Source of the DNA: Promethearchaeota archaeon
GTDB taxonomy: Archaea; Asgardarchaeota; Lokiarchaeia; Sigynarchaeales; SOKP01
Length of the DNA: 63,415 nt
Direction: 5' to 3'
Assembly: GCA_030605085.1 (NCBI GenBank)
Contig: JAUWBH010000010.1
Span: forward strand, 1 to 63,415
In this document: positions 1-8,915 of the stretch, piece by piece
How the letters are laid out: every line of letters starts with the position of its first letter
Numbering within the stretch: position 1 is the first letter of the stretch
Program-made: the position numbers and the translations under genes
Notes under the pieces: model-generated
Database searches by the model: none
What the model was told of the DNA's origin: nothing
Seen by the model: the letters and a program-made list of their open reading frames with translations, nothing else

Positions 1-179
1 AAATTAAAGAACAGATTCCTGAATCCGTGGATGTTAAGATCATTGCTCCACCAGAACGTATGTATTCCGTATGGATTGGTGGCTCGATCTTGAGTTCTCT
101 TAAGACATTCCATCGAATGTGGGTTACGAGACGAGAATATAAGGAAATGGGACCACAAGTCATTCATCGTTGCTTCTAA
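1..179 (+). CDS. Actin-family protein, C-terminal end (truncated by window edge)
   Basis: The frame starting at base 3 is open to a TAA at 177-179 and encodes the last 58 residues of an actin. The stretch [18 protein letters not shown], followed by [16 protein letters not shown] and a C-terminal histidine-arginine-cysteine-phenylalanine, is the hallmark end of actin (in eukaryotic actin, [16 protein letters not shown] and a terminal HRKCF). Actins polymerise with ATP and form the Asgard cytoskeleton. The closeness to eukaryotic actin suggests a Lokiactin rather than a bacterial MreB-like protein. The 5' part lies outside the window, so the nucleotide-binding motifs cannot be seen. Confidence 0.93.
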   Translation, partial: IKEQIPESVDVKIIAPPERMYSVWIGGSILSSLKTFHRMWVTRREYKEMGPQVIHRCF

Positions 180-208
180 GCTCTAATAATATAAAATAAA
201 TATAAGTA

Positions 209-217
209 TTTTTTTTT
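209..217 (+). terminator. Poly-T tract after actin
   Basis: A run of nine T residues lies 30 bases after the actin stop in an A+T-rich spacer. Archaeal RNA polymerase commonly terminates at such runs. No hairpin precedes it, so the call is inference. Confidence 0.35.
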
Positions 218-357
218 ATTCTTTTATTGTTGATTTTAAATATTTTTTCATCGTTTATTACAAATTTAGCAAAAATTAAGGTACATTCTTTTCTTTCAGA
301 TAAAAGTTAATTAATCGAAAAAAAGTTTTATTAAAAAAAATAAAAATATTCGTTTTT

Positions 358-1737
358 TTAAGTATTTTTTTCATCGTTAGTTTCATTAGGCTCATCAATT
401 TTTTCAGTCTCCTCAATTTCTTGAGCTGCTTCTGTTTCTTTTTTTTCTTCGGGCTCCTTTTCTTTTTTAGGTTCCTTTTCTTTCTTAGGCTCCTTTTCTT
501 TTTTAGGCTCCTTTTCTTTTTTAGGCTCCTTTTCTTTCTTAGGCTCCTTTTCTTTCTTAGGCTCCTTTTCTTTCTTAGGCACTGTGGATTCCATTATTTC
601 TTTTAATTTTATATCAGCAAGTTCAACAAGTTTGCCATATGGCACTTCTAAAACTTTAGAAACACCTTCAATTGAACCGTCCCAGAATGGATTTGCTTTG
701 CCTTTGACTTCAGTTGGTATTGAAAGTTCATATTTTTCAGGCAACCCTACCGTAATATTATAAATTCCTTCAAAATGTCGATGTAAATGGGCACCTGCTT
801 TTCCCCATTCCTTTTTACCTAAAGCATCCGTTTCAATCCATCCTAAATCTATATTGATTTCTGGTCTTATTAAAAGCGTTAGATTCTTTTTTAAACCTTT
901 AAATTTGAAAAATATAATGTTCCACACGGCCAATGTCCATTGTGTATCTAATTTATTCATAATAGTAGTTGTAAATTTTTCGTACCTCTGTATTAATTTT
1001 TCTGACTCTTTGCCACCTGCCACCACAGGTATACAATATCTTCGAGGGATAACTTTACAGCCAGAATGTTTAGAGTAATAAGCGAATTTCTTTTTATATT
1101 GTGCCCAAGTACCTTTTACAAACACAAAAGATCTATAGTATTTAGGAGTAGCTTTCTCCTTTGCTTTTTGTTTCCCATTTAGGTCTTGAGGGCGCTCTTC
1201 TAAGTCCCATTCCCCGTTCCAATTCTCTTCGTCTAAAATTAAACTGAACCATCTCCAACCACCCATTTGCCTCTGAGGGAAAGTGCCTCCTGGGTATCCA
1301 GGCGTATTTCCGTTTTTCTCTCCTGGAAATTGCTCTCTTAGACAATCTTGATCGTATAATCCCACTTCCATAGCTTTTTTCAGCGGTACAATTGGTATTG
1401 CTTTAGTAAAATTAGATTTGAACACTTTCCACATGTTTTGTAAGAAGTGTTGAAACATCGACAGATAATCTGGATTGTCATAGCCTAAATATAGCTAAGT
1501 AGTATCTACATAACTTATATACGGCGGGTCGTAATCTCCAACAACAATCATCACTTCTCTGGGATTGCCAATAAAGTTCCAGAGTGCTACTTTCGAAGGC
1601 GTTCCTGCTTGACTAGCAATTTTTTTGTTTTTCTTGACCTTAATGACGCACTCTTTAGCAAATTTTTCTGCATTATCTCTAATATTTCCGTACGGACCTA
1701 ACCATTTTTTAAGTTCTTTTATATCGATATTAACCAC
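358..1737 (-). pseudogene. Unrecognised gene split by one in-frame TAG
   Basis: A 366-codon frame (358-1458) and an 80-codon frame (1495-1737, GTG start) lie in the same minus-strand phase. They are separated only by a TAG at 1495-1497 followed by 12 open codons, so together they form one frame of 460 codons. The product is not recognised. The N-terminal part ends in a glycine/valine-rich strand followed by DPPYISYV, loosely reminiscent of head-completion proteins of tailed viruses, but this is weak. The middle is rich in Trp, Tyr and basic residues. The C-terminus is a long Lys/Glu/Pro tail. It could be a nonsense-mutated gene, two coupled genes, or a gene read through at TAG. Confidence 0.55.
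451..576 (-). repeat. Seven tandem 18-bp units encoding KKEKEP
   Basis: Inside the preceding gene the six-residue unit KKEKEP repeats seven times without interruption, as seven 18-bp units that differ only at a few third positions. The tract forms a charged tail likely to be disordered. Uniform units suggest slippage or unequal exchange, and copy number probably varies between strains. Confidence 0.9.
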
Positions 1738-2238
1738 CCGTTTTAATTTCTTATATTTTTTTTCATAATTATTACCTATATCTCAAGATATATGAATTTT
1801 AACATGAAACAATCTCATTTTTTTTTTTTTTGAATTAAATATAATTTGAATTATTTATAAAAACTAAAGAAAATTTATACTACAAGATGATCCTTCATGG
1901 GAATATACCATGAAGAGCAAAATTTCTAAGATCGTTAAAATTCATGCCAAATCTCCGTCTAAGGATACGGTCACTATTATTTATAATATGACCTTCAGTT
2001 TTGAATTCAATCAACAAGGTTGTTCAAAATATTTGTTATAATCATATTTATATCACTCTTTAAGTTTATGATTTTTATTAGATTGCGATTAAAAAGGAAT
2101 CTTAAGTTTTTTAAGAATAGATTTTGAATTTTAATAATGTTTTAATCATCACTTTTATTCTCTGAAAATAATAAAACTTTTTTGTTATTTGGGTTTAAGA
2201 TTATAAATTAACTATAAATTTTTGAAAGAGGATTTATA
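1738..2238. other. Spacer with one doubtful small ORF
   Basis: This 500-base spacer separates the divergent TAG-interrupted gene and iorA. The only coherent frame is a 43-codon ATG ORF on the plus strand at 1910-2041, which is open upstream for about 15 more codons. It has no recognisable motif and may be a gene remnant. A T-run lies at about 1818-1829. The iorA promoter and an AGAGG ribosome site occupy the right end. Confidence 0.4.
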
Positions 2239-4185
2239 ATGCCGTTAAGAGATAATCGTTTTATTAATGAAAAAGGAAAAGTGTTGATGCTTGGAAATGA
2301 GGCAGTAGTTAGAGGATGTCTTGAAGCGGGCGTATCTTATGTTTCTCAATATCCCGGTACACCAACTAGTGATATCGGAGAATATTTTCACCAAATATTA
2401 AAAGAAAACCCAGAAATGAGCGAGTTTTTAGTACATCATTGGGCGGTAAATGAAGCCGTTGCGACATCTGCTTGCGCTGGAGCTGCATGGACTGGCTGTA
2501 GAAGTTTCAATCCTATGAAGCACGTTGGATTAAATGTTGCGAGCGATGCGTTAAGTGTTATTGCCTTAAACGGTCCGAATCCTGGAGCGATGGTAATTTG
2601 TGTTGGAGCGGATCCAGGTAGTTTAGGATCCCATCAAGAACAAAATGAAAGATTTTATACATGGATGCTACATCTCCCTTGTTTTGAACCGCACACTCCT
2701 CAGGAATGCAAAGATTATACAAAATTAGCATTTGAACTCTCCGAGAAATACGATACTATATTTGAAATTCGAACATCTACAAGGAGCGCTCATTCCCGGG
2801 GTTATGTTGGATTAGGAGAAATAAAAAAGGGTTCAGCGAAGGGAAAATTTATCCGAAATATTCCAAAATTTAACTCTCTCCCCCCTCACGCTATAAGTAA
2901 CCATGTACGATTATATGAAAGAATTGAAAAAATCCGTAAAATCGTCCCAGAACTCGGAATAAATAAAATAATTCCTGGAAGCAATAAAATCGGAATCATT
3001 ACTAGTGGAATGCCCTACGGCTATACGCTAGAAGCATTGGACCAACTAGGATTAGATGATGTACCAGTTTTAAAGCTCGGAATGATATATCCTCTAAATT
3101 ATAAGGAAATCTCTAAATTTTTAAATGGTCTCAAAAAAGTCATCGTCATTGAAGAATTAGAACCTTTCTTGGAAGTAAAAGTGTCGGAAATAGCTCATCA
3201 TTGCAATTTAAATGTTGAAGTCATAGGTCAAGAATATTTCCCAAAATATAATGAATATTCCACTGGATTAGTTGCTACTTGTTTGGCTAAAATCTTTGAT
3301 AAAACACCTAGCGAGCGAATGACTAAAGCAATCGATTACTTCAATTCATATAAGGAAATAATTCCAAGTAGATTTCCTACTTTTTGTGCTGGATGCCCAG
3401 AACGAGCCACGCTATATTCTATATTAAAAGCAACGAATCAGTTAGAAAATACAATCATTAGTAGTGATATAGGATGTTATGTAATGTCTTTTTTCCCTCC
3501 CCAAGAATGTAGTGATCTTGTTATATGTATGTCAGGAGGGTTAAGCGCTGCTATAGGTATGTCAACAAAAACGGAGCAAAAGATCGTGGCTATGATTGGA
3601 GATTCTACTTTTTTTCATACGGGAATGGCTCCATTGGCAGAGGCCATTGGGTATAACTCAAATTTTTTGCTTATCATTTTCGAGAATTCTTGGACTGCGA
3701 TGACGGGTCATCAAGATGACGTGCTTCGATATTTAATTAAAAGAGGATTTTCGATCGAAAACATTTGTCGAGCCTTAGGAGTTCCATGGCTTAGAGTTGA
3801 GGATTCATATAATCCAAAGAAATTAACAGAGTCTATAGAAGAAGCCCTTGAGGAAAAAGGATTGAAAGTTATTATTATTAAAAGAGAATGCGGCCTACAA
3901 GCGCATCGATGGAGAATGAGCCAAATTAGGGAAATTGAGTCAAAAGGAGAGAGAATACAAGAAGTAATATATCATATTACATCATGCCAGATGTGCTTCG
4001 ATTGCGCAAGGGTGTTGAGCTGCCCTGCGATAAGGAGAACAGAAATCGACGGAAGAGAGACAATGCAAATTGATAATGATAGATGCATAAAATGTGGAGT
4101 ATGCTATCAGATTTGCCCAAATAAAGCAATACATAAATCAGTAATTAACGCATTAGAGACGGAGGTGCCTTTCCGTGAACTTTAA
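2239..4185 (+). CDS. iorA: Indolepyruvate:ferredoxin oxidoreductase, alpha subunit
   Basis: Catalyses CoA- and ThDP-dependent oxidative decarboxylation of aryl 2-oxoacids (transaminated Trp, Phe, Tyr), passing electrons to ferredoxin in the cytoplasm. The 648 residues match the usual IorA length. An N-terminal pyrimidine-binding domain (QYPGTPTSDIGEYF near 40) is followed by CAGCPERA near 383, the ThDP pyrophosphate motif GDSTFFHTG near 453, and two C-terminal 4Fe-4S ferredoxin motifs (CQMCFDC near 582, CIKCGVC near 615). An ATG is preceded by AGAGG. The end of the gene carries a strong GGAGGTG site (4161-4167) for a coupled iorB start, now occupied by a remnant. Confidence 0.93.
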   Translation: MPLRDNRFINEKGKVLMLGNEAVVRGCLEAGVSYVSQYPGTPTSDIGEYFHQILKENPEMSEFLVHHWAVNEAVATSACAGAAWTGCRSFNPMKHVGLNVASDALSVIALNGPNPGAMVICVGADPGSLGSHQEQNERFYTWMLHLPCFEPHTPQECKDYTKLAFELSEKYDTIFEIRTSTRSAHSRGYVGLGEIKKGSAKGKFIRNIPKFNSLPPHAISNHVRLYERIEKIRKIVPELGINKIIPGSNKIGIITSGMPYGYTLEALDQLGLDDVPVLKLGMIYPLNYKEISKFLNGLKKVIVIEELEPFLEVKVSEIAHHCNLNVEVIGQEYFPKYNEYSTGLVATCLAKIFDKTPSERMTKAIDYFNSYKEIIPSRFPTFCAGCPERATLYSILKATNQLENTIISSDIGCYVMSFFPPQECSDLVICMSGGLSAAIGMSTKTEQKIVAMIGDSTFFHTGMAPLAEAIGYNSNFLLIIFENSWTAMTGHQDDVLRYLIKRGFSIENICRALGVPWLRVEDSYNPKKLTESIEEALEEKGLKVIIIKRECGLQAHRWRMSQIREIESKGERIQEVIYHITSCQMCFDCARVLSCPAIRRTEIDGRETMQIDNDRCIKCGVCYQICPNKAIHKSVINALETEVPFREL

Positions 4186-4297
4186 TGAATCAGATATAGT
4201 GAATGTGGTAATAGCAGGAACTGCTGGACAAGGATTTTCTTTAATAATATATAATAAAAATAAAATAGAGGAATTTTATGAGTATAAAAGAAACTGA
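4175..4297 (+). pseudogene. Aborted duplicate 5' end of iorB
   Basis: A GTG start overlapping the end of iorA, placed after a good GGAGGTG ribosome site, opens a 40-codon frame. Its residues 6-20 (SDIVNVVIAGTAGQG) match the N-terminus of the next iorB copy (TDIINVVIAGTAGQG). Homology stops right after the glycine-rich motif and the frame runs out at TGA 4295-4297. This looks like the original coupled iorB start, now cut off from the rest of the gene. Confidence 0.8.
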
Positions 4298-4953
4298 TAT
4301 AATAAATGTAGTAATTGCGGGAACAGCAGGTCAGGGAGTCATTACATTAAAGAGATTAATTGAGTTTGCAGCTCAAAAAGCTGGTGTTGAGCGAATCTTT
4401 GGAAGCGAAACATTTTGTTTATTTCAAGCAAATGCGGATAATGCACGGACTTGCTCAGCGCGAGGGAGCAATTACAAGCCATACTCGATACCAAAGGAAG
4501 GTCTATGATGATGAGCGAAAAAACTTGCAATCACCCTTAATTTGCTATGGAGATGCTGATTTATATATCTGCTTCGAGCCCGTGGAATCATTAAGGCGTG
4601 GAATATTTGCTTCTAAAAAGACCACCTTTATATTAAATGAACGCACAATTCCAGGAGTAATGATAACAGCAGCACTCGAGGAATATCCAACATTAGAAAA
4701 GATAAAAGAAGCGTTAAATGGATATTCAGATAAAGTTTATTTCATGAATGCAACAGAATTGGCATTGGAGCATTTTGGTTCTAATCAAAATTTAAATATA
4801 ATCATGCTAGGATTTGCCATACCAACAGGTAAACTTCCCTTTATCGAAATCGAGCACTATGAAGAAGTTATTAAAGAATGGCTAAGAGATCCTGACGTTA
4901 ATATCAGAGCTTTGCATCTCGGACTCGAAAAGGGAAAAGAAATTATCAGTTAG
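4278..4953 (+). pseudogene. iorB: Indolepyruvate:ferredoxin oxidoreductase, beta subunit, frame-disrupted
   Basis: IorB is the smaller subunit that pairs with IorA. The reading starts at ATG 4278 with the family glycine motif GTAGQGVITLKR, reaches GSE at 4405-4413, then loses frame. Coding resumes in the +1 frame at MHGLAQREGAITSH and continues to TAG/TAA at 4951-4953. Removing the 31 bases 4414-4444 joins GSE directly to MHGLAQREG, which is what the family shows, and restores about 215 residues. The cause may be an insertion mutation, an assembly error or an excised intervening sequence. If it is real and not removed, IorA lacks its partner here. Confidence 0.85.
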
Positions 4954-4986
4954 GAATAAAAAAAGGACATAAAGAGGCTATAAATC

Positions 4987-6390
4987 TTGAAAAAGATCGA
5001 AGAACCATCAAGAAAAATCCCCGTCATGGCGGAGACGGACATTCTGGTCGTAGGAGGTGGACCAGCAGGTCTCTCCGCTGCTCTGGCAGCAGCGAGAGAA
5101 GGTGTTGATACTATGCTTGTAGAGCGATATGGTTATTTTGGAGGCGTTATAACACAAGCCATGATTGGGACCATCGCTTGGTATCGTTACGCAAAAACGG
5201 TGGATGCTGGTGGAATTCTTGTGGAGTTTGAAAGTCAGGCGAAAGAGATGGGGGCTAGCATAAATATTATCGGCAATGTGAAAAATAAAGAAATGGTAGA
5301 AGTTCTTGAGCAAGAAGGATTGATGATGAATGGGGAACCAACTTATGAGGTTCTGGAGACAGAAATGTTCAAATATGTGGCTGACACTCTGGCGCAGGAA
5401 GCTGGTGTTGTGCCTTTAATGCATTGCTCCGCCGTAAATGTGGTAATGGATAGTAATACGATCAAAGGCGTCATTACAGAGAGCAAATCTGGAAGACAGG
5501 CAATCCTGGCTAAAAGGATAATTGATGCCACAGAAGATGCCGATATAGCTTATTACGCCAGCGCTCCATATCGTAAAAGCCCAAAAAATGAATTGATGGA
5601 GGTTACGGTAAACTTCGGCTGCAGCGGTATTAATATCGGTAAATTTCTTATGTATATATATCTAAATCGCGGCAGTATAGGAGATTGGGGTGAGACATCT
5701 GGAAAGGAAGAAGATTCGTTCAGTACCTATCTGGTGGAACCGTTTAACAAGGCAAAGGAAGCTGGTGAAATTCCTGAGGATGTCAATATAGAAAGCTTTT
5801 GGACTAACTATACAGATGCAGGAGAAATTACTTCCTTTAACGGGATTCATATGACAGGTATAGATTGTACAGATGTATGGGATCTAACTAAAGCAGAAAT
5901 TGAAGGCAGAAAGCGGGTTATGTGGGCGGTGGAAGCCTTGAAAAAATACGCTCCAGGTTTTAAAAAGGCAAGACTCAGAACAATTGGGGCGTCGTTGGGT
6001 ACTAGAGAATCGAGAAAGATTATCGGCGAATACAACATTACCGAGCACGATGTGAGAAACGAGGCCCGTTTCGAGGACTCTATCGGTATCTGTCCGGAGT
6101 TTATAGACGGTTATGGCGTTGCGATCCTACCTACTACGGGGAGATACTTTCAAGTCCCTTATGGTATTATACTTCCACAGAAGGTGGAAAACCTTCTTGT
6201 GGCAGGCCGCTGCGTTGCCGGAGATAAAATATCTCACGCCGCCACTCGCCAGATGGTGTGCTGTACGGTCACAGGTCAAGGCGCGGGCGTAGCTGCGGCC
6301 GTGTCAATCAAGGATAATGTAACATGTAGACAAGTTAATATCTCGAAAGTTCAGAAGAACCTCAAAAAACAGGGCGTTAGGATTGATTAG
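4987..6390 (+). CDS. FAD-dependent oxidoreductase (FAD_oxidored-like family)
   Basis: A 467-residue flavoprotein. The Rossmann motif ILVVGGGPAGLSAALAA lies at about residues 19-35, followed by an acidic residue ending the second strand (LVER) and a GGVITQ segment typical of the FAD-binding family that includes fumarate-reductase-like and thiamine-type oxidoreductases. A second FAD contact (LLVAGRCVAGD) lies near 400. No Fe-S motif is seen and the substrate cannot be told. The start is TTG at 4987. Base composition is clearly more G+C-rich than the flanking genes, with bacterial-looking codon use, which suggests transfer. It lies between damaged iorB and an iorB 3' remnant. Confidence 0.8.
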   Translation: MKKIEEPSRKIPVMAETDILVVGGGPAGLSAALAAAREGVDTMLVERYGYFGGVITQAMIGTIAWYRYAKTVDAGGILVEFESQAKEMGASINIIGNVKNKEMVEVLEQEGLMMNGEPTYEVLETEMFKYVADTLAQEAGVVPLMHCSAVNVVMDSNTIKGVITESKSGRQAILAKRIIDATEDADIAYYASAPYRKSPKNELMEVTVNFGCSGINIGKFLMYIYLNRGSIGDWGETSGKEEDSFSTYLVEPFNKAKEAGEIPEDVNIESFWTNYTDAGEITSFNGIHMTGIDCTDVWDLTKAEIEGRKRVMWAVEALKKYAPGFKKARLRTIGASLGTRESRKIIGEYNITEHDVRNEARFEDSIGICPEFIDGYGVAILPTTGRYFQVPYGIILPQKVENLLVAGRCVAGDKISHAATRQMVCCTVTGQGAGVAAAVSIKDNVTCRQVNISKVQKNLKKQGVRID

Positions 6391-6462
6391 CGTTTACTTT
6401 ATTAAAAATTATTAATAAAAAAATAATCTTCTACAATATAGAAACATTCTACTATCTTCTTT

Positions 6463-7587
6463 TTACTTGATTTCATTTAGAGTTTTATCTAAAGCATCCA
6501 AAAATCTATCAACATTTTCGGATCTCGCTGTATGCCCCATCAATCCAATTCGCCAAACCTTTCCAGAAAGAGGCCCTAAACCTGCGCCAATTTCTATTTT
6601 ATATTTCTCACGAAGTAATTTACGAACATTAGTATCGTCTACACCTTCAGGAATGGAAATTGCATTAAGCATTGGAAGTCTATACGGTTCTTCTACGTAC
6701 ATCTCTAATCCAAGGTCCTCCAAACCCTCTTTCAGTTTGATATGATTTTCCATGTGTCGTTTATATACACTTTCTAATCCTTCTTCAATAATTAATTTGA
6801 GCGCTTGATAAAGCCCATATAGCATGTTAATTGGCGCAGTATGGTGGTAAACTCTCTTTCTTTCACCACTCCAATATTGACCAATTAGGTTCATATCAAG
6901 ATACCAATTTGGAACTTTAGTTTTTCGGCTTGATATTACTGAGAAAGCTCGTTCTGAAAAAGAAACTGGTGCAAGACCAGGAGGGCAAGAGAGACATTTT
7001 TGAGAACCACTATAAATTGCATCGATGCCCCAAGAGTCCACATTTACTTCTATTCCACCGAGGCTCGTTACACTATCGACTAAAAAGAGCGAATCGGTTC
7101 CTTTTAATAATTTGCCAATTTCATTCACGGGATTTCTTACTCCAGTAGAAGTTTCTGCGTGTACTACTGCGACGATTTTATACGAACTCCCTTCAAGGTT
7201 TTCTTTGACTTTACTAAGATTTACTGGAGTGCCCCATTCAAAATCAATATTGTCTACCTGAGCACCTAATCTGCTAGCAACATCTTGCATTCGAACACCA
7301 AAAACACCATTAGTGAGTATTAATACATTATCTTTAGGTTCAATAAGATTTACAAAACATGTTTCCATGCCAGCTGATCCTGTTCCTGATATAGGCAGCG
7401 TTAATTTATTATTAGTATTCATTAATTTTTGTAATAAGACTTGTATCTCGTCCATCATTTTAATGAAATATGGATCAAGATGTCCAAGTGTTTTACAGCT
7501 CAAGGCACTGTATACTTCAGGAGGGACACACGATGGCCCTGGCCCCATTAATAAAATTTCTTCAATATTGTCTAATAAGTTTTCCAT
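6463..7587 (-). CDS. Alanine-glyoxylate / serine-pyruvate type aminotransferase (class V)
   Basis: A PLP enzyme of fold type I, class V. It opens with the family signature LLMGPGPSCVPPEV, has a GTGSAGME cofactor phosphate region near 68, VDSVTSLGG with the cofactor aspartate near 170, and the Schiff-base lysine in SGSQKCLSCPPG at about residue 197. Length (374) is normal. Likely reactions are alanine:glyoxylate or serine:pyruvate transamination, linking glycine, serine and pyruvate; the substrate cannot be fixed by eye. It is convergent with the preceding flavoprotein and is part of the apparent cargo between iorB and its 3' remnant. Confidence 0.88.
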   Translation of the reverse strand: MENLLDNIEEILLMGPGPSCVPPEVYSALSCKTLGHLDPYFIKMMDEIQVLLQKLMNTNNKLTLPISGTGSAGMETCFVNLIEPKDNVLILTNGVFGVRMQDVASRLGAQVDNIDFEWGTPVNLSKVKENLEGSSYKIVAVVHAETSTGVRNPVNEIGKLLKGTDSLFLVDSVTSLGGIEVNVDSWGIDAIYSGSQKCLSCPPGLAPVSFSERAFSVISSRKTKVPNWYLDMNLIGQYWSGERKRVYHHTAPINMLYGLYQALKLIIEEGLESVYKRHMENHIKLKEGLEDLGLEMYVEEPYRLPMLNAISIPEGVDDTNVRKLLREKYKIEIGAGLGPLSGKVWRIGLMGHTARSENVDRFLDALDKTLNEIK

Positions 7588-7758
7588 CTTTCATCAATTT
7601 AATTAATATTTGTAATATTGAGATTTAATTAATATTGTCTATTACTTTTTTAATATTTTCTGTATAAAATTATTTGGTATTTATAAATTTCTCGTAGATA
7701 AAGAGGCTTTCCTTATCTAGCTTTAATACAAAACCTTTTTGTATTTAATGATCGCAGC

Positions 7759-7866
7759 AGAGACTCTTATACGATCATAAAAGCGTTGCACCTTGGATTA
7801 GAAGAAAGTGCAAAAATTAAAAATAATAAAAAGCAATATTTTATCATCAATCATTCAATAAATTAG
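7759..7866 (+). pseudogene. Decayed copy of the iorB 3' end
   Basis: This frame ends at TAG 7864-7866 and contains RD followed by a short variable stretch and KALHLGLEESAK. The real iorB ends with RD, then IRALHLGLEKGK, at about 4888-4944. Order, spacing and the identical ALHLGLE core support a relic of the iorB C-terminus. There is no start and nothing recognisable upstream. It sits just before the NADAR gene. Confidence 0.65.
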
Positions 7867-7868
7867 AA

Positions 7869-8312
7869 ATGCCTAAAATTGTAAAACAATTTCGCGTAAA
7901 ATATGGATTCTTATCAAACTTTTATCCGGCAAAAATAAAGATTAATGGCTTGGAATATGCGACTACTGAACATTACTTCCAATCGATGAAATTTACCGAC
8001 ATGAAGATTCGTGAGAAAATTAAAACCGCACCGACTCCGGGACTTGCCAAAAAATGGACAAGAAAATACAAAAAGCGGAAAGATTGGTACAATATCAGTG
8101 TAAATGTAATGGAACGGGCTTTAAGAGCAAAGTTTAGTATCCCAAAATTTCGAAAAAAACTTTTAGCAACAGGAGATATGCTTCTTCAAGAGGGAAACAC
8201 GTGGGGAGATAAATTTTGGGGTGTCGATCTAAAGACAGGTAAAGGTGAAAATATATTAGGAAAGCTTTTAATGAAAATCAGGGAAGAAATTAAGCGTAAT
8301 TCTAAATCTTAA
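7869..8312 (+). CDS. NADAR family protein (YbiA-like)
   Basis: 147 residues with the NADAR pattern: a GFLSNFYPAKI strand near 13, the EYATTEHYFQSMKF motif (near 29-42) with its conserved glutamate, a central basic region, and the C-terminal NTWGDKFWGVDLKTGKGENILGKLL block. Characterised members (YbiA/RibX) hydrolyse the N-glycosidic bond of damaged riboflavin intermediates, and other members act on ADP-ribose-type substrates. Length is that of a single complete domain. The ATG follows the iorB remnant by two bases with no clear ribosome site. The substrate in this organism is unknown. Confidence 0.85.
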   Translation: MPKIVKQFRVKYGFLSNFYPAKIKINGLEYATTEHYFQSMKFTDMKIREKIKTAPTPGLAKKWTRKYKKRKDWYNISVNVMERALRAKFSIPKFRKKLLATGDMLLQEGNTWGDKFWGVDLKTGKGENILGKLLMKIREEIKRNSKS

Positions 8313-8417
8313 GAAATTTAAACTCTCAATTTTCTCAATTACATTTAAATGAAAACTTTAACTTAGAATATAAATGAGGAGCAACGCGTTAAAATGATAA
8401 AATGAAACATAAAATAA

Positions 8418-8915
8418 TTAAGTTCTCTTTATTACTTCAACTAATCCTTTCTTATGCAATTTTTCCATCATTTTTTCTACGTCTGCTAAAGGTTTTTGTG
8501 CAATCTCAGCCACCTGTTCGATCGTATTCATCCCGTCGCAAATTTTTAAGACTTTAAAATCTTCTTGCGTTATCATACCTAAATGAACGCTCATTGGGGG
8601 TATATCTTTGACTACAATGGGAACCCTTACTTCAGTAGATCCTGATGCAGCAGCAGCAGCTTCTAAATCTTGTAAACTCGGAGAATCTCCAAAAAAGGCT
8701 TTAACTCCAGTTACATCGTATTTATCGTCAATATAAACGAATACTGTGTGTTCTTCACCGGAATTATCGTCTGGATCTTCAGAATCGGGATATGAATTTG
8801 AATGTTTGTATTCTTTTGTATAAATACCCATCTCAAGACCGTCATGAATTTCTTTTTTATCGAGATTAAGTGCGACCATATTTACAGTATTGCCACGAAT
8901 TGTGGAAAAATTCAA
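8418..8915 (-). CDS. Hypothetical protein with C-terminal winged-helix-like domain
   Basis: Not recognised as a named family. The middle is acidic (PDSEDPDDNSGEE near 45) followed by a beta-rich stretch. The last 60 residues (ILKICDGMNTIEQVAEIAQ-like pattern, then a helix and KKGLVEVI) have the spacing of a small winged-helix or PqqD-type module. The longest frame starts at TTG 8915, overlapping the stop of an upstream small ORF; an internal ATG at 8879 (Met12) is an alternative. No membrane segment is present. Its neighbours give no functional clue. Confidence 0.7.
   Translation of the reverse strand: MNFSTIRGNTVNMVALNLDKKEIHDGLEMGIYTKEYKHSNSYPDSEDPDDNSGEEHTVFVYIDDKYDVTGVKAFFGDSPSLQDLEAAAAASGSTEVRVPIVVKDIPPMSVHLGMITQEDFKVLKICDGMNTIEQVAEIAQKPLADVEKMMEKLHKKGLVEVIKRT

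Noticed and set aside
451..576. CRISPR array
   Set aside because: The repeats are contiguous 18-bp coding units without spacers; no CRISPR pattern was seen anywhere in the window.
421..606. Phe/Leu-rich plus-strand ORF of 61 residues
   Set aside because: It is the antisense shadow of the KKEKEP repeat tract.
4342..4530. Minus-strand ORF across iorB
   Set aside because: Antisense shadow of the iorB coding region with no family pattern.
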